Part shown: piece after piece, positions 51,590 through 60,485 of the stretch
Layout: the number at the start of each line of letters is the position of its first letter
Numbering within the stretch: position 1 is the stretch's first letter
Assembly (NCBI RefSeq): GCF_003122365.1
Contig: NZ_CP029254.1
Location: 6,698,001 to 6,762,000 of the forward strand
Direction of reading: 5' to 3'
From: Streptomyces spongiicola
GTDB lineage: Bacteria; Actinomycetota; Actinomycetes; Streptomycetales; Streptomycetaceae
DNA length: 64,000 nt
Notes under the pieces: generated by a model
What the model was told of the DNA's origin: nothing
The model's database searches: none
What the model saw: only the letters and a program-made list of their open reading frames with translations
Translations under genes and position numbers: made by a program

Positions 51590-52252
51590 TCAGCGCGTGG
51601 TGACCATGCGGGCGAAGACGACGACGTTCCCGTCGTAGCCGGTGCCGCGCGAGTAGCCGCCGCCGCAGGTGATCACGCGCAGCTCGGGTGTGCCGGTGTC
51701 GCCGTAGACCCGTGCGCCGGGGAAGTCGTTCTTGGAGAACACCTCGACGCCGTACACCTCGAAGACCGCCACCCGGCCGTCGTAGCGCGTCACCTCGACG
51801 TGCTGGCCCTTCTGCATCGATCCGAGCCCGTAGAACACGGCGGGCCCGCCCGCGTTGTCGACATGGCCGACGACCACGGCGGTGCCCTGCTGACCGGGGG
51901 CGATGCCGTTCTGGTACCAGCCGGCCAGGTTGGGGTCCTGCGCCGCCGGGGCCTCGATCCAGCCGTTGGCGTCGAGCCCCACGTCGACGATGGGGGCGTC
52001 CACGCCGACGGCCCGGATGGCGATCCGCGAGGCCGGGGCGTACGGCAGCGGCTCGACCGTACCGGGCAGGGGAACGGAGTCCTGGTGGGCGCGCGCTTCG
52101 TCCAGCGACGCCGCCACCGCGGGCTGGGGCGGCCCCATGCCGACGTCCACGCCGTTCCGCACCAGGGCGAGCCCTGTGAGCATGACAAGGGCCAGGACAC
52201 CCCAGGGGGAGCGTCTCCTGGAATCCGACCCCGTGAACTCCTGCCGGCGCAT
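51590..52252 (-). CDS. class F sortase
   Basis: 220 aa. An N-terminal membrane anchor (WGVLALVMLTGLALV) is followed by the sortase beta-barrel. Catalytic His is in VVVGHVDNAGGPAVF, Cys in ELRVITCGGGYSRGTGYDGN; the Arg is expected in the last strand (VVFARM). IRIAIRAVGVDAPIVDVGLD-like start and WYQNGIAPGQQG match class E/F sortases of Streptomyces. It is divergent from a gene for a surface protein with N-terminal signal, repeat domain and C-terminal helix plus Arg tail, its likely substrate or partner. Confidence 0.9.
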   Translation of the reverse strand: MRRQEFTGSDSRRRSPWGVLALVMLTGLALVRNGVDVGMGPPQPAVAASLDEARAHQDSVPLPGTVEPLPYAPASRIAIRAVGVDAPIVDVGLDANGWIEAPAAQDPNLAGWYQNGIAPGQQGTAVVVGHVDNAGGPAVFYGLGSMQKGQHVEVTRYDGRVAVFEVYGVEVFSKNDFPGARVYGDTGTPELRVITCGGGYSRGTGYDGNVVVFARMVTTR

Positions 52253-52562
52253 GGCTCTCCCGTCTCATCGTCTGTCCGCACGCTAAGCAGGTGCGGCGGA
52301 GGGCGCGACCCGAGAGGGGCGGACGGGTGGTACGGCCACTCGGGGTGACCCATCCGAGTAGACGGTCCGGCAGATCCTCTGACGGTCCGTGACCTGCGAC
52401 TCCGCCAGGTGTCACCTGCTTGCCCCGGTGTGTCGCTCACCGGGGTGGACGAGTCCCGAAATGCGGCTGATGCGCAACCCGGTGAGGGTTCGTCGTGGAG
52501 GGCGTTCTCGTCGAAATCTCCGGAGCGCCGTTCCGGGGCGCACCTCCGATGGAGGTTCAACC
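52253..52562. other. 310-bp divergent promoter region between sortase and surface protein
   Basis: No gene is supported. The region should hold both promoters. GGAGG at about 52,549 is the Shine-Dalgarno for ATG 52563. Confidence 0.5.
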
Positions 52563-53735
52563 ATGCGTGCTTCACGCGCTGTCGCGGTGGCGATCACCGC
52601 GTGTGCGGCCATGGGCGCCACTTCTCCGGTGGTCGCCGCCACTTCCACCGGGGGTGGAAACGGTCCGACCAACATCCGTCTCTCCCCGTCCGAGGTCCAC
52701 CAGGGTTCGACCCTGACCATCCTCGTAGACGGCTGCCACCGCGGCGGCACGGTGTCGTCCAACGCCTTCCCCGCTGCCAACCTGAGCTTCGGCTACGGAG
52801 GCTACTACGGCCCGAGCGGCAAGCGGGCCGGTGAGGAGACCAGCCCGGACTCGAACACCAACCCCAACGCGAACGGCAACGGGAACTCCGGCAACGACGG
52901 GAACGGGAACGGGAACGGGAACGCCAACGGGAACGCCAACGGGAACACCAACGGCGTCAGGCAGGACCAGCACGGCAACGGCAACGGCAACGGCAACGGC
53001 CAGGGCGGGCACTCGAACGGCCGTTTCCAGGGCAACAGCAACGACGACAACCGTCGTGACCAGGGCGGCAACAACGACGGCCGGGGCGGTAACGACGGCC
53101 GAGGCAACAACGACCAGCACGGGAACAACGACGGTCGTGGCAACAACGACGGCCGGGGCAACAACGACGGCCGCAACGACCAGGGCGGTAACAACAACCG
53201 GCGTGACCAGGGTGGGAACAACGACGGCCGAGGCAACAACGACCAGCACGGGAACAACGACGGTCGTGGCAACAACGACGGTCGCGGCAACAACGACGGC
53301 CGCAACGACCAGGGCGGTAACAACAACCGCCGCGACCAGGGTGGGAACAACGACGGCCGGGGCAACAACAACCACGGCCGCAACGACAACAACCGTCGTG
53401 ACCAGGGCGGCCACCATGACAACCGGCGCAACGACCGCGGCGGTTTCAACGACTTCAAGGGCGGGCAGGGTGTCGCCGTCGCCACTGCCAGGATCTTCGA
53501 CCGTGCGACCCCGGGCCAGTACAACCTGGCCGTCCGGTGCAACGACAGCAACCGGATCGCGACCCGGACCTTCATCGTGCTCTCGGGCCGCGGTGCCCGC
53601 GGTGGTCTCGGTGGTTCGCAGGGTCCTTCCAGCACCGAGATGGCGGTGGGCGGCGGTCTTGTCGCCACGGCGGCCCTCGGTGGTGCCGTCTACCTCCTCC
53701 GGCGCCGCCGCGACATCAGCGGCGGGGAGGTGTGA
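52563..53735 (+). CDS. Asn/Gly-rich repeat surface protein with C-terminal anchor
   Basis: 390 aa. Signal peptide 1-26 (AVAVAITACAAMGATSPVVAA). Residues 30-85 form a small beta-type domain (IRLSPSEVHQGSTLTILVDG, Cys in DGCHRGG). Residues 95-300 are Asn/Gly/Asp/Arg repeats, including two nearly identical 43-residue units (129-bp DNA repeat starting at about 53,094 and 53,223). A second short folded stretch has ATARIFDRATPGQYNLAVRC. The end has a helix (MAVGGGLVATAALGGAVYLL) and RRRRD, with no LPXTG. Closely resembles in layout the gene at 53,985. Confidence 0.88.
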   Translation: MRASRAVAVAITACAAMGATSPVVAATSTGGGNGPTNIRLSPSEVHQGSTLTILVDGCHRGGTVSSNAFPAANLSFGYGGYYGPSGKRAGEETSPDSNTNPNANGNGNSGNDGNGNGNGNANGNANGNTNGVRQDQHGNGNGNGNGQGGHSNGRFQGNSNDDNRRDQGGNNDGRGGNDGRGNNDQHGNNDGRGNNDGRGNNDGRNDQGGNNNRRDQGGNNDGRGNNDQHGNNDGRGNNDGRGNNDGRNDQGGNNNRRDQGGNNDGRGNNNHGRNDNNRRDQGGHHDNRRNDRGGFNDFKGGQGVAVATARIFDRATPGQYNLAVRCNDSNRIATRTFIVLSGRGARGGLGGSQGPSSTEMAVGGGLVATAALGGAVYLLRRRRDISGGEV

Positions 53736-53756
53736 CCGGCCGTACCCTCCCGGCCG

Positions 53757-53817
53757 GCCCGCAACGCCCGTCGCCCCGAGTTCTGATCCAGGAACCGGGG
53801 CGACGGGCGTTGCGGGC
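53757..53817. terminator. 22-bp perfect hairpin terminator
   Basis: Arms 53757-53778 and 53796-53817 are perfectly complementary around a 17-base loop. It begins 21 bp after the surface protein stop and serves the convergent pair of surface protein genes. Confidence 0.85.
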
Positions 53818-53833
53818 GCCGGACGGTACCGGA

Positions 53834-53886
53834 CGCTCCTGAACGGCCCTGAACGGTCCTGAACGGTCCTGAATGGTCCAGCATGG
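53834..53886. repeat. 10-bp tandem repeat CCTGAACGGT
   Basis: Four to five copies of the CCTGAACGGT unit follow the terminator, the last changed to CCTGAATGGT, then two copies of TGGGACAGGCCGG. Non-coding, in the convergent intergenic region. Confidence 0.8.
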
Positions 53887-53984
53887 GACAGGCCGGTCCC
53901 GATTGGGACAGGCCGGGGACGAGAAGGCCGCCGGCGGGGGAGCGCCGGCGGCGAGAAGGGGATCAGGGGCAGGGGATCAGGGGT

Positions 53985-54545
53985 TCAGTGCAGCCGGCTG
54001 CCGGAGCGTCGGCGCACCACGTAGACGACGCCACCCGAGGCCGCCAGGACGAGCGCGACACCTGCCGCGATCTCGACGGCGCCCATGCCGCCGATGCTGC
54101 CGCCCAGGCCGCCCTTGACGCCCTGGGGCTGGGGCTGGGGCCGGGGAGCGGTCGTGCTGGTGGAGCGGGTGGTCGGTGTCGCCGCGCCGCCGCCGGAGAT
54201 CGTGAGATCCGTGGTGCCGGTCTGGCTGTTGCAGGTGAACTGGACCGAGTACACGGCACCGCGCCGTGCGTCCAGGTCGACCCGTGCCGTGGCGGTCTGA
54301 CGAGGCGGGATGGTCACGGTGTCGAACACGCCGGACGAGGCGGTGGCCGTGGTGCCGCAGCCGGACACGCCCAGCGTCACCATGCCGCCCGGTGCGACGG
54401 TCGAGGGGGTGACGGCGAACGAGAACGGCTGCTTGCGGGCGCTGCCGCCGGCGCCGTCGGCGGTGTCCGCCGCCGCGGTGGGAAGGGTCAGGGCGAGGGC
54501 GGCCGCTCCCATCAGAGCGGCGGACGCGACGGATATCGCGCGCAT
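53985..54545 (-). CDS. secreted surface protein with C-terminal membrane anchor
   Basis: 186 aa from ATG 54545 (GGAGG six bases upstream; an upstream in-frame ATG at 54,593 is less likely). Signal peptide 1-27 (AISVASAALMGAAALALTLP). A domain of about 85 residues (FSFAVTPSTVAPGGMVTLGV, Cys in VSGCGTT and QFTCNSQTGT, probably a disulfide) is followed by a Thr/Pro linker (TRSTSTTAPRPQPQPQ), a helix (AVEIAAGVALVLAASGGVVY) and RRRSGSRLH. It is the short counterpart of the 52,563 protein: same fold order, no Asn repeats. Confidence 0.87.
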   Translation of the reverse strand: MRAISVASAALMGAAALALTLPTAAADTADGAGGSARKQPFSFAVTPSTVAPGGMVTLGVSGCGTTATASSGVFDTVTIPPRQTATARVDLDARRGAVYSVQFTCNSQTGTTDLTISGGGAATPTTRSTSTTAPRPQPQPQGVKGGLGGSIGGMGAVEIAAGVALVLAASGGVVYVVRRRSGSRLH

Positions 54546-54684
54546 GGCAATCCTCCGGAGTCCCCGAGGAGCAGTTGCGGAAGGGGTTTCCACTAGGGCA
54601 GGGAATGCACCTCGATGACCGAAACGCTAGAAGTGCGCATTCACCCTCGCGATCTCAGACGGACGAATGGGGCACGTCTGTCCC

Positions 54685-54726
54685 CCGGGTGGCGCACCGG
54701 AGGGTTCCCCGGCTTGCGCCACCCGG
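54685..54726 (-). terminator. 12-bp hairpin terminator
   Basis: CCGGGTGGCGCA (54685-54696) pairs perfectly with 54715-54726. It lies 12 bp beyond the stop of the DUF4239 gene on the minus strand. Confidence 0.7.
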
Positions 54727-54737
54727 AGGTTCCGTGA

Positions 54738-55502
54738 TCAGCCGAGGGCGTGGGGGAACAGTGCCGTGAACGGTCCGGGAGCGGCCGTCGGGCCCCTTCC
54801 GAACGGTGCGTCGAAAGCCCAGATCAGGAAGAGCAGGAAGGCGATCAGTGCGCTGAAGAGGCCGGCCAGCAGCAGTTCGTTGAACGTCCGGCGGATCTGC
54901 AGGGTGAAGATCAGGCCGACGGTGACCGCCGCGCCCGTCACCAGACCGAACCACACCACGCCGGGCATGGTGGCCTCGGCGTTCTGCCCCCGGGCCCCGC
55001 GGGCGTCGTCGGCCGCCGCCACCTGGTCGACGAGCGGCTGGTACGCCTGGCCCTCGTGGTCGTTCGCGGGTACGTAGTCCGTCACGTTCCTGCGCACCTG
55101 TTCGAGCAGCCGTGTGCCCTTCGCGGTCAGCTCGCCCTTCTCGACCATGTGGGGCCACTCGGTGTCGACCACGTGTGCGACATAGGCGTCGACGCTGTCC
55201 CGGATGCGTTCACGGGCCTCGGCGGGGTAGACCTCGGCACGCGCGCTCACCTCGTGCAGCGCCTGGGCCTCGTGACGTACCGAGTCCTCCGCCGCGCCGC
55301 GCGCCTCCCAGACGCCCGCGATGGCCAGGCCGAGCACGATCGCGTAGACCACGCCGATCATCATGGTCATGTACTCGATGACGTCGGGCGTCTCCGAGGG
55401 GTCGTCGTGCTCGCCGACCCTCCGATGGTTGATGACGGTGATGGTGAGGACGACCGCGCACGCCGCGGCCATGGCGATGGTCAGTACGACCCACTCCGAC
55501 AA
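54738..55502 (-). CDS. DUF4239 (bestrophin-like) membrane protein
   Basis: 254 aa. Helices near 5-22 (VVLTIAMAAACAVVLTITVI), 46-64 (MTMMIGVVYAIVLGLAIAGV), and two near the C-terminus (VVWFGLVTGAAVTVGLIFTL, LLAGLFSALIAFLLFLIWAF) enclose a helical soluble middle. The pattern DVIEYMTMMIGVVYAIVLG is the DUF4239 hallmark; the family is distantly compared to bestrophin channels, function unproven. The preceding gene on the strand ends 15 bp upstream, so the two are one operon. Confidence 0.87.
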   Translation of the reverse strand: MSEWVVLTIAMAAACAVVLTITVINHRRVGEHDDPSETPDVIEYMTMMIGVVYAIVLGLAIAGVWEARGAAEDSVRHEAQALHEVSARAEVYPAEARERIRDSVDAYVAHVVDTEWPHMVEKGELTAKGTRLLEQVRRNVTDYVPANDHEGQAYQPLVDQVAAADDARGARGQNAEATMPGVVWFGLVTGAAVTVGLIFTLQIRRTFNELLLAGLFSALIAFLLFLIWAFDAPFGRGPTAAPGPFTALFPHALG

Positions 55503-55517
55503 GTGAACCTCCGGGGG

Positions 55518-56204
55518 TTAGCGGGATCGGGGGCGAAGGAACGCCGCAGCGAGCACGGCGGGTGCGGTGACCAGGAGCGTCAGGGACACCAGCGAGGGGC
55601 CGCCCCGTGGTTCCTCGCGCTGGGGTCTGCGGTAGTGGGGGAGTGCGACCGGGGTGGGCCGCGGCGGTGCGGGGCGGGCCTTCGGCGGCGGCGAAGGCGG
55701 TGGCGGTGGTGCCGGCGGTGGTGCCGGCGGTGGCGGTGGCGGTGGGGGAGCCGGCTCGACGCGGGGTGGCGCGGGAGGCCGTGGCGGCGGTGGCGGCGGT
55801 TCGGGCGGTGGCGGAGGTGGCGGAGGTGGTGGTGGCGGCGGTTCGGGCGGAGGTGGCGGTGGTGGTTCGGGAGGTGGTGGCGGCGGCTCGGGTACGGGGA
55901 CCGGTCCCGCCGTGCAGTGGGCGCCACCGGCGATGGCGACCGAGGAGCCCGGCCCGTTCGGACCACCCGGGCCGATCGATGCGTATGAGCAGGAGTCGGC
56001 GGCGGCCGGCAGTGGCGCCGTCAGCAGCCAGGTGAGTGCGGCGGCCGACAGCAGCCGCGCGGGAAGCGATCCGTACACGCCGGTGAGCCTGATCCACCAG
56101 TGGCCCGGACACGCCCGCACGGGGGGTGATTCGCCTGATGGTGGGGATGTCCGAGGATCTGGTTTGAGACGCCGCGAGGATTTTCTGCGCAGTCCGTTGA
56201 ACAC
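55518..56204 (-). CDS. secreted proline-rich protein with C-terminal membrane helix
   Basis: 228 aa from GTG 56204, which has GGGGAGG six bases upstream; an in-frame GTG at 56,078 would give a more normal signal peptide. Hydrophobic segment ARLLSAAALTWLLTAPLPA ends in AAADSC; two Cys follow (SCSYA, HCTAG). Residues about 100-175 are almost pure Pro runs (PPPPPPEPP), and the C-terminus is LVSLTLLVTAPAVLAAAFL then RPRSR. Likely a rigid wall-spanning stalk. Operon partner of the DUF4239 gene. Confidence 0.72.
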   Translation of the reverse strand: MFNGLRRKSSRRLKPDPRTSPPSGESPPVRACPGHWWIRLTGVYGSLPARLLSAAALTWLLTAPLPAAADSCSYASIGPGGPNGPGSSVAIAGGAHCTAGPVPVPEPPPPPPEPPPPPPPEPPPPPPPPPPPPPEPPPPPPRPPAPPRVEPAPPPPPPPPAPPPAPPPPPSPPPKARPAPPRPTPVALPHYRRPQREEPRGGPSLVSLTLLVTAPAVLAAAFLRPRSR

Positions 56205-56287
56205 ACCCCGCCTCCCCGCGCGTACCTAGGGCCGTGACAGGCGTCGCACCAGGGCGCCACAACGGACACCGGGCTACGGGAGTTGAC

Positions 56288-57280
56288 ATGAAGACCTGGC
56301 GGAACGCCTCGCTCGCGGTGACCGCGGCGACCGTACTCGCGCTGACGACGGCGTGCGGTCAGGAGACGGGGACGCAGCCGAACGGCCAGGCCGTCGGAGC
56401 CGTCAACCCCGCCGGGCAGCCGGCCGCCAACAGCGGCTACGGATCGGGTTACGGCGGCGGCGCTGCCGCCGGCGCGGCGGACGCCAAACCCAGGACCGCG
56501 GGCCAACTCGCCGTGTGGGAGAGCCAGAAGCTCGGCGAGGTGCTCACCGACGGCGAGGGGATGACCCTGTACCGCTTCGACAAGGACTCCGTCGACCCGG
56601 TGGCGTCGAACTGCAACGGCGAATGCGCGACGGCCTGGCCGGTGGTGGCCGCGGGCGACGTGACTCCCGCCCCCGGCACCGACGCCTCGCTGATCGGCTC
56701 GGTGACCCGCGCGGACGGCACCAAGCAGCTCACCGTCGGCGGCTGGCCGATGTACCGGTACGCCAAGGACGCCAAGCCCGGCGACGCCAACGGGCAGGGC
56801 GTCGGCGGCACCTGGTTCGCCTCCGCACCCGACGGCGAGAAGGCCGCGCTCGGCGGTGGCGGCGCGGTGGCGGGTGGCGGGGACGCCGCCGAGGAGGCGG
56901 GCGGGGAGTCCGTGGACCTCGCCTCCCTTTCCGTTCGCAAGGACCCGAAGCTCGGCGAGATCGTCGTGGACAAGAACGGAATGACCGCCTACGTCTTCAC
57001 CAAGGACTCGGCGTGGCCGATGAAGACCGCCTGCACGGGCGCGTGCCTGGAGAAGTGGCCGGTCATCGCCCCGGTCGACGTGAACGACACCGTGGGCATT
57101 CTGAAGAAGGGCTCCGTGACCTTCGACCGGCCCGACGGAATCAAGCAGCAGACCATCGACTGCTGGCCGATCTACACGTTCGCGGGTGACAAGAAGCCCG
57201 GCGACACCAACGGGCAGGGAGTGGGCGGCACATGGTTCGCCGTGTCGCCCCAGGGCAAGCCGGTCGGGGCGCCCAGTTAA
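56288..57280 (+). CDS. SCO0930-family lipoprotein
   Basis: 330 aa. Signal peptide with lipobox ALTTAC (Cys23). Two copies of the secreted-repeat (Lipoprotein_15) domain: about 85-180 (KLGEVLTDGEGMTLYRFDKD, CNGECATAWPV, VGGWPMYRYAKDA) and 215-325 (KLGEIVVDKNGMTAYVFTKD, CTGACLEKWPV, IDCWPIYTFAGD), each with paired Cys. GVGGTWFA ends both. Family function is unknown; redox or metal binding at the membrane is possible. It precedes the methyltransferase and RmdA-like genes, the same order I recall around SCO0930-SCO0928. Confidence 0.9.
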   Translation: MKTWRNASLAVTAATVLALTTACGQETGTQPNGQAVGAVNPAGQPAANSGYGSGYGGGAAAGAADAKPRTAGQLAVWESQKLGEVLTDGEGMTLYRFDKDSVDPVASNCNGECATAWPVVAAGDVTPAPGTDASLIGSVTRADGTKQLTVGGWPMYRYAKDAKPGDANGQGVGGTWFASAPDGEKAALGGGGAVAGGGDAAEEAGGESVDLASLSVRKDPKLGEIVVDKNGMTAYVFTKDSAWPMKTACTGACLEKWPVIAPVDVNDTVGILKKGSVTFDRPDGIKQQTIDCWPIYTFAGDKKPGDTNGQGVGGTWFAVSPQGKPVGAPS

Positions 57281-57307
57281 GTCCCCACACCGCGCCCCGG
57301 CCACCGG

Positions 57308-57337
57308 CCCGCCGTCACGCCTCCCGCGTGCGGCGGG
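57308..57337 (+). terminator. hairpin terminator after the lipoprotein gene
   Basis: CCCGCCG (57308-57314) pairs with CGGCGGG (57331-57337), and CACGC with GCGTG continues the stem inside. It begins 28 bp after the lipoprotein stop and separates it from the methyltransferase-rmdA pair. Confidence 0.7.
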
Positions 57338-57504
57338 TCGGCTGTTTGGGATGTTTCCTGCCCGCATGTGCCGGTGGCGTGTGACCAAGAACGGACCGTT
57401 AATTTCCGTTTCTGCTCGCTCTCTTGGCGGGCGATCAGTAGCCTCGGCTCGAACACCTGCCATGACAATGGCGGTTTACCCGTGGCGACTTGTTGGAGAC
57501 ATCA

Positions 57505-58317
57505 ATGGAGCGTCCCGCCTGGGCCCCGCCCGGCATCGACATCTCGGTGCCGAGCGTGTCCCGTATTTACGACTACTACCTGGGCGGCTCGCACAACTTC
57601 GAGGTCGATCGCGAAGCCGCCCGGAGGGCCATGCGGTTCATGCCGGGTCTGCCCAAGGTCATGCAGGCGAACCGTGCCTTCATGCGCCGCGCCGTACGCT
57701 ACGCCGTGAGCGAGGGAGTCAGTCAGTTCCTGGACATCGGCTCCGGCATACCGACGTTCGGCAACACCCACGAGATCGCCCAGAAGGCCGACCCCGAGGC
57801 GCGGATCGTGTACGTCGACCACGACCCGGTGGCCGTCGCCCACAGCCAGGCCGTGCTCGAGGGCAACGACAAGGCCGGGATCGTCAAGGCCGACCTGCGC
57901 GATCCGGCGGACATCCTCGCAGACGGCGAGACCACCAGGCTGCTGGACCTCGACCGGCCCGTGGCCCTGCTGCTCGTCGCGGTGCTCCACTTCCTGGAGG
58001 ACTCCGACGCCCCCCTGCGGTCCGTCGCCGCACTGCGCGACGGGCTGGCACCCGGCAGCCTGGTCGTGGTCACCCACGCCTCCTACGAGGGCATCCCGCT
58101 GCCCAGGGAGCAGGCCGGCGGCGCCGTCGGCGTCTACGAGGACATCCGCAACCCGCTGGTGATGCGCTCGCGCGAGGAGATCGCGCGGTTCTTCGACGGC
58201 TTCGAGATGGTCGAGCCCGGACTGGTGTCGATGCCGGACTGGCGGCCCGAGACCTCGGCCGCACAGGAGGACCCATACGCGTTCTCCGGGTACGCAGGGG
58301 TGGGGCGCAAGGCGTGA
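57505..58317 (+). CDS. SAM-dependent methyltransferase (DUF574 type)
   Basis: 270 aa from ATG 57505. The family opening is clear: SVSRIYDYYLGGSHNFEVDR, then EAARRAMRFMPGLPKVMQANR. The SAM-binding strand is FLDIGSGIPTFGNTHEIAQ, followed by IVYVDHDPVAVAHSQAVLEG. These actinobacterial methyltransferases are abundant, but their substrates are largely unknown. The stop overlaps the start of the c-di-GMP gene (GTGATGA), which couples the two genes. Confidence 0.93.
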   Translation: MERPAWAPPGIDISVPSVSRIYDYYLGGSHNFEVDREAARRAMRFMPGLPKVMQANRAFMRRAVRYAVSEGVSQFLDIGSGIPTFGNTHEIAQKADPEARIVYVDHDPVAVAHSQAVLEGNDKAGIVKADLRDPADILADGETTRLLDLDRPVALLLVAVLHFLEDSDAPLRSVAALRDGLAPGSLVVVTHASYEGIPLPREQAGGAVGVYEDIRNPLVMRSREEIARFFDGFEMVEPGLVSMPDWRPETSAAQEDPYAFSGYAGVGRKA

Positions 58318-60485
58318 TGACGCCGTCGCAGGCAGCGGGCCCGGAGGCGGGCGGCCCGGACGATCCGGAGGACAGACTCAGCCGGTTCGCGACCATCTGG
58401 AGCCGGGCGATCTTCCCGGTCACGGCCACGTCGCTGACCCGCCCCGAGTTCGAGGAGCATCTACTGCCGCTGGCACGGCAGTTGAGCGAGTCGCTGGACA
58501 CCCGCCCGTTCGACGCCGCGGTCGCCCAGCGGGTCGGCGGCGCGCTCGTCGACGCCCACTGCACGGACCCCGACGCCCTCAGCCGTACGCTCGGCGTCAT
58601 CGACGCCTATCTGGTCCTCTACTGCGGGAGCGGCCGGGAGTCGGCCGAGGACAGCCGGGCCCGCTGCGCCAAGCTCCAGCACGCACTCGCCGCCGGCTAC
58701 GCCCTGGCGCTGCGCGAGCGCACCCTCGCCGAGCAGGAGGCCATCGCCCGCTCGGCGCTGGCGGCACGCAGCGTGGCCATGGAGGCCCTGCACGCCACGG
58801 AGACGCGCTTCCGAGCCGTGTTCGAGGACGCTGCCATCGGCATCGGCATCGCCGACCTCGACGGCAACGTCCTGGAGGTCAACGACACGCTGACCCGGAT
58901 GTTCGGCGGACTGGAGCACCATGTCCGCGGCCGCCGGGTCAACGAATGGGCGCACCCGGAGGACCGCCCGCTGACCTGGAACATGTACGACGAGCTGGTC
59001 CGCGGTGAACGCGAGCACTACCGCGTCGAGAAGCCCTTCTACCGCAACGACGGCACGGTGCTGTGGACCAATCTCACCGTCTCGCTGCTGCGGGACGCCG
59101 ACGGCGTGCCCCAGTACCAGCTGGCACTCATGGAGGACACCACCGAACGGCGGCTGCTGAACCTCCGGCTGAGGTACGAGGCGACCCATGACGCGCTCAC
59201 CGGACTTCCCAACCGGACCCTGTTCTTCGAGCGGCTCGAGAAGGCGCTGGCGGCAGGGGAGGGGGCCCGCTTCGGGCTCTGCTACCTCGACCTCGACGGC
59301 TTCAAGGCGATCAACGACAGCCTTGGGCACTCGGCCGGCGACCGACTCCTCGTCGAGGTCGCCGACCGGTTGCAGAGCTGCGCCACCGCGCCCGGCGAGA
59401 TGGTGGCCAGGCTCGGCGGCGACGAGTTCGTGGCGCTGACGACCGGCCGTGAGACCGAGCGCGAGGCGAGCGAACTCGCCGCCCGGATCCTCGCCGCGCT
59501 CGCCGCGCCCATCACGCTCGAGGGTCGGGAGATCATGGTCCGGGGCAGCATCGGGATCGTCGAGGGGCCGGCCGGGGAGCGTACCTCGGCGGAGGTGCTG
59601 CGCAGCGCGGACATCACGATGTACCGGGCCAAGTCGGCGGGCGGGAACCGCTTCGAGTTCTCCGACGCCGAGGCGGACGCCCGCGCGATCACCCGGCACG
59701 GACTGACCACGGCGCTCCCGGCCGCCCTGGAGCGGGGCGAGTTCTTCATCGAGTACCAGCCGCTGGTGCACCTCGGCGACGGCAGGGTGCACGGTGCGGA
59801 GGCGCTGGTGCGGTGGTCGCACCCGCAGCACGGGGTCCTCGGCCCGGACCACTTCATCCCGCTCGCCGAGCACACCGGGCTGATCGTGCCGCTCGGCCGC
59901 TGGGTGCTCCAGGAGGCCGTTCGGCAGGCGCGCTCCTGGCACGAGCAGGCCGGACCGGACGGCTTCGCGCCGCTGCGGATCAACGTCAATCTCTCCCCGA
60001 CGCAGCTGCATCATCCGGGGCTGGTCGCGGACACCGTCGACGTACTGGAGCGCTCGGGCCTGCCCCCCGGCGCGCTGTGCCTGGAGGTCACCGAGTCCGG
60101 GCTGATCGGAGCGGACGAGGACCTGCTCAAACCGCTGCGGCAACTGGCCGAGATGGGCGTCGACATCGCACTCGACGACTTCGGTACGGGCTACTCCAAC
60201 CTGGCCAATCTGCGGCGGCTGCCGGTGAGCGTGCTCAAGCTGGACCGCTCCTTCACCCAGGGCATGCAGCAGCACCCGGCGGACCCGTTCGACCGGAAGA
60301 TCGTCGAGGGGATCGTCTCGCTGGCCCACAGCCTGGAGCTGGCCGTCACGGTCGAGGGCGTGGAGACCGGTGTCCAGGCCGAGCAACTGCGCGAGCTGGG
60401 CTGCGACACGGCCCAGGGCTGGTACTACGCCCGGCCGGGGCCGCCGGACCGCCTCCACAGGCTGTCGCTCGCGGACGCGGTGTAG
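58317..60485 (+). CDS. rmdA: PAS-GGDEF-EAL cyclic-di-GMP protein, RmdA-like
   Basis: 722 aa (ATG 58317; GTG 58314 also possible). A helical N-terminal region (1-150) leads to PAS/PAC (about 165-285, FRAVFEDAAIGIGIADLDGN), then GGDEF (about 290-450, DALTGLPNRTLFFERL, intact GGDEF at about 366) and EAL (about 465-715, intact EALVRW at about 493, DDFGTGYSNL, LKLDRSF, TVEGVET). Both active sites look complete. Layout and neighbours match S. coelicolor SCO0928/RmdA, a c-di-GMP phosphodiesterase controlling morphology; the name rests on that recall. It overlaps the methyltransferase gene. Confidence 0.85.
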   Translation: MTPSQAAGPEAGGPDDPEDRLSRFATIWSRAIFPVTATSLTRPEFEEHLLPLARQLSESLDTRPFDAAVAQRVGGALVDAHCTDPDALSRTLGVIDAYLVLYCGSGRESAEDSRARCAKLQHALAAGYALALRERTLAEQEAIARSALAARSVAMEALHATETRFRAVFEDAAIGIGIADLDGNVLEVNDTLTRMFGGLEHHVRGRRVNEWAHPEDRPLTWNMYDELVRGEREHYRVEKPFYRNDGTVLWTNLTVSLLRDADGVPQYQLALMEDTTERRLLNLRLRYEATHDALTGLPNRTLFFERLEKALAAGEGARFGLCYLDLDGFKAINDSLGHSAGDRLLVEVADRLQSCATAPGEMVARLGGDEFVALTTGRETEREASELAARILAALAAPITLEGREIMVRGSIGIVEGPAGERTSAEVLRSADITMYRAKSAGGNRFEFSDAEADARAITRHGLTTALPAALERGEFFIEYQPLVHLGDGRVHGAEALVRWSHPQHGVLGPDHFIPLAEHTGLIVPLGRWVLQEAVRQARSWHEQAGPDGFAPLRINVNLSPTQLHHPGLVADTVDVLERSGLPPGALCLEVTESGLIGADEDLLKPLRQLAEMGVDIALDDFGTGYSNLANLRRLPVSVLKLDRSFTQGMQQHPADPFDRKIVEGIVSLAHSLELAVTVEGVETGVQAEQLRELGCDTAQGWYYARPGPPDRLHRLSLADAV

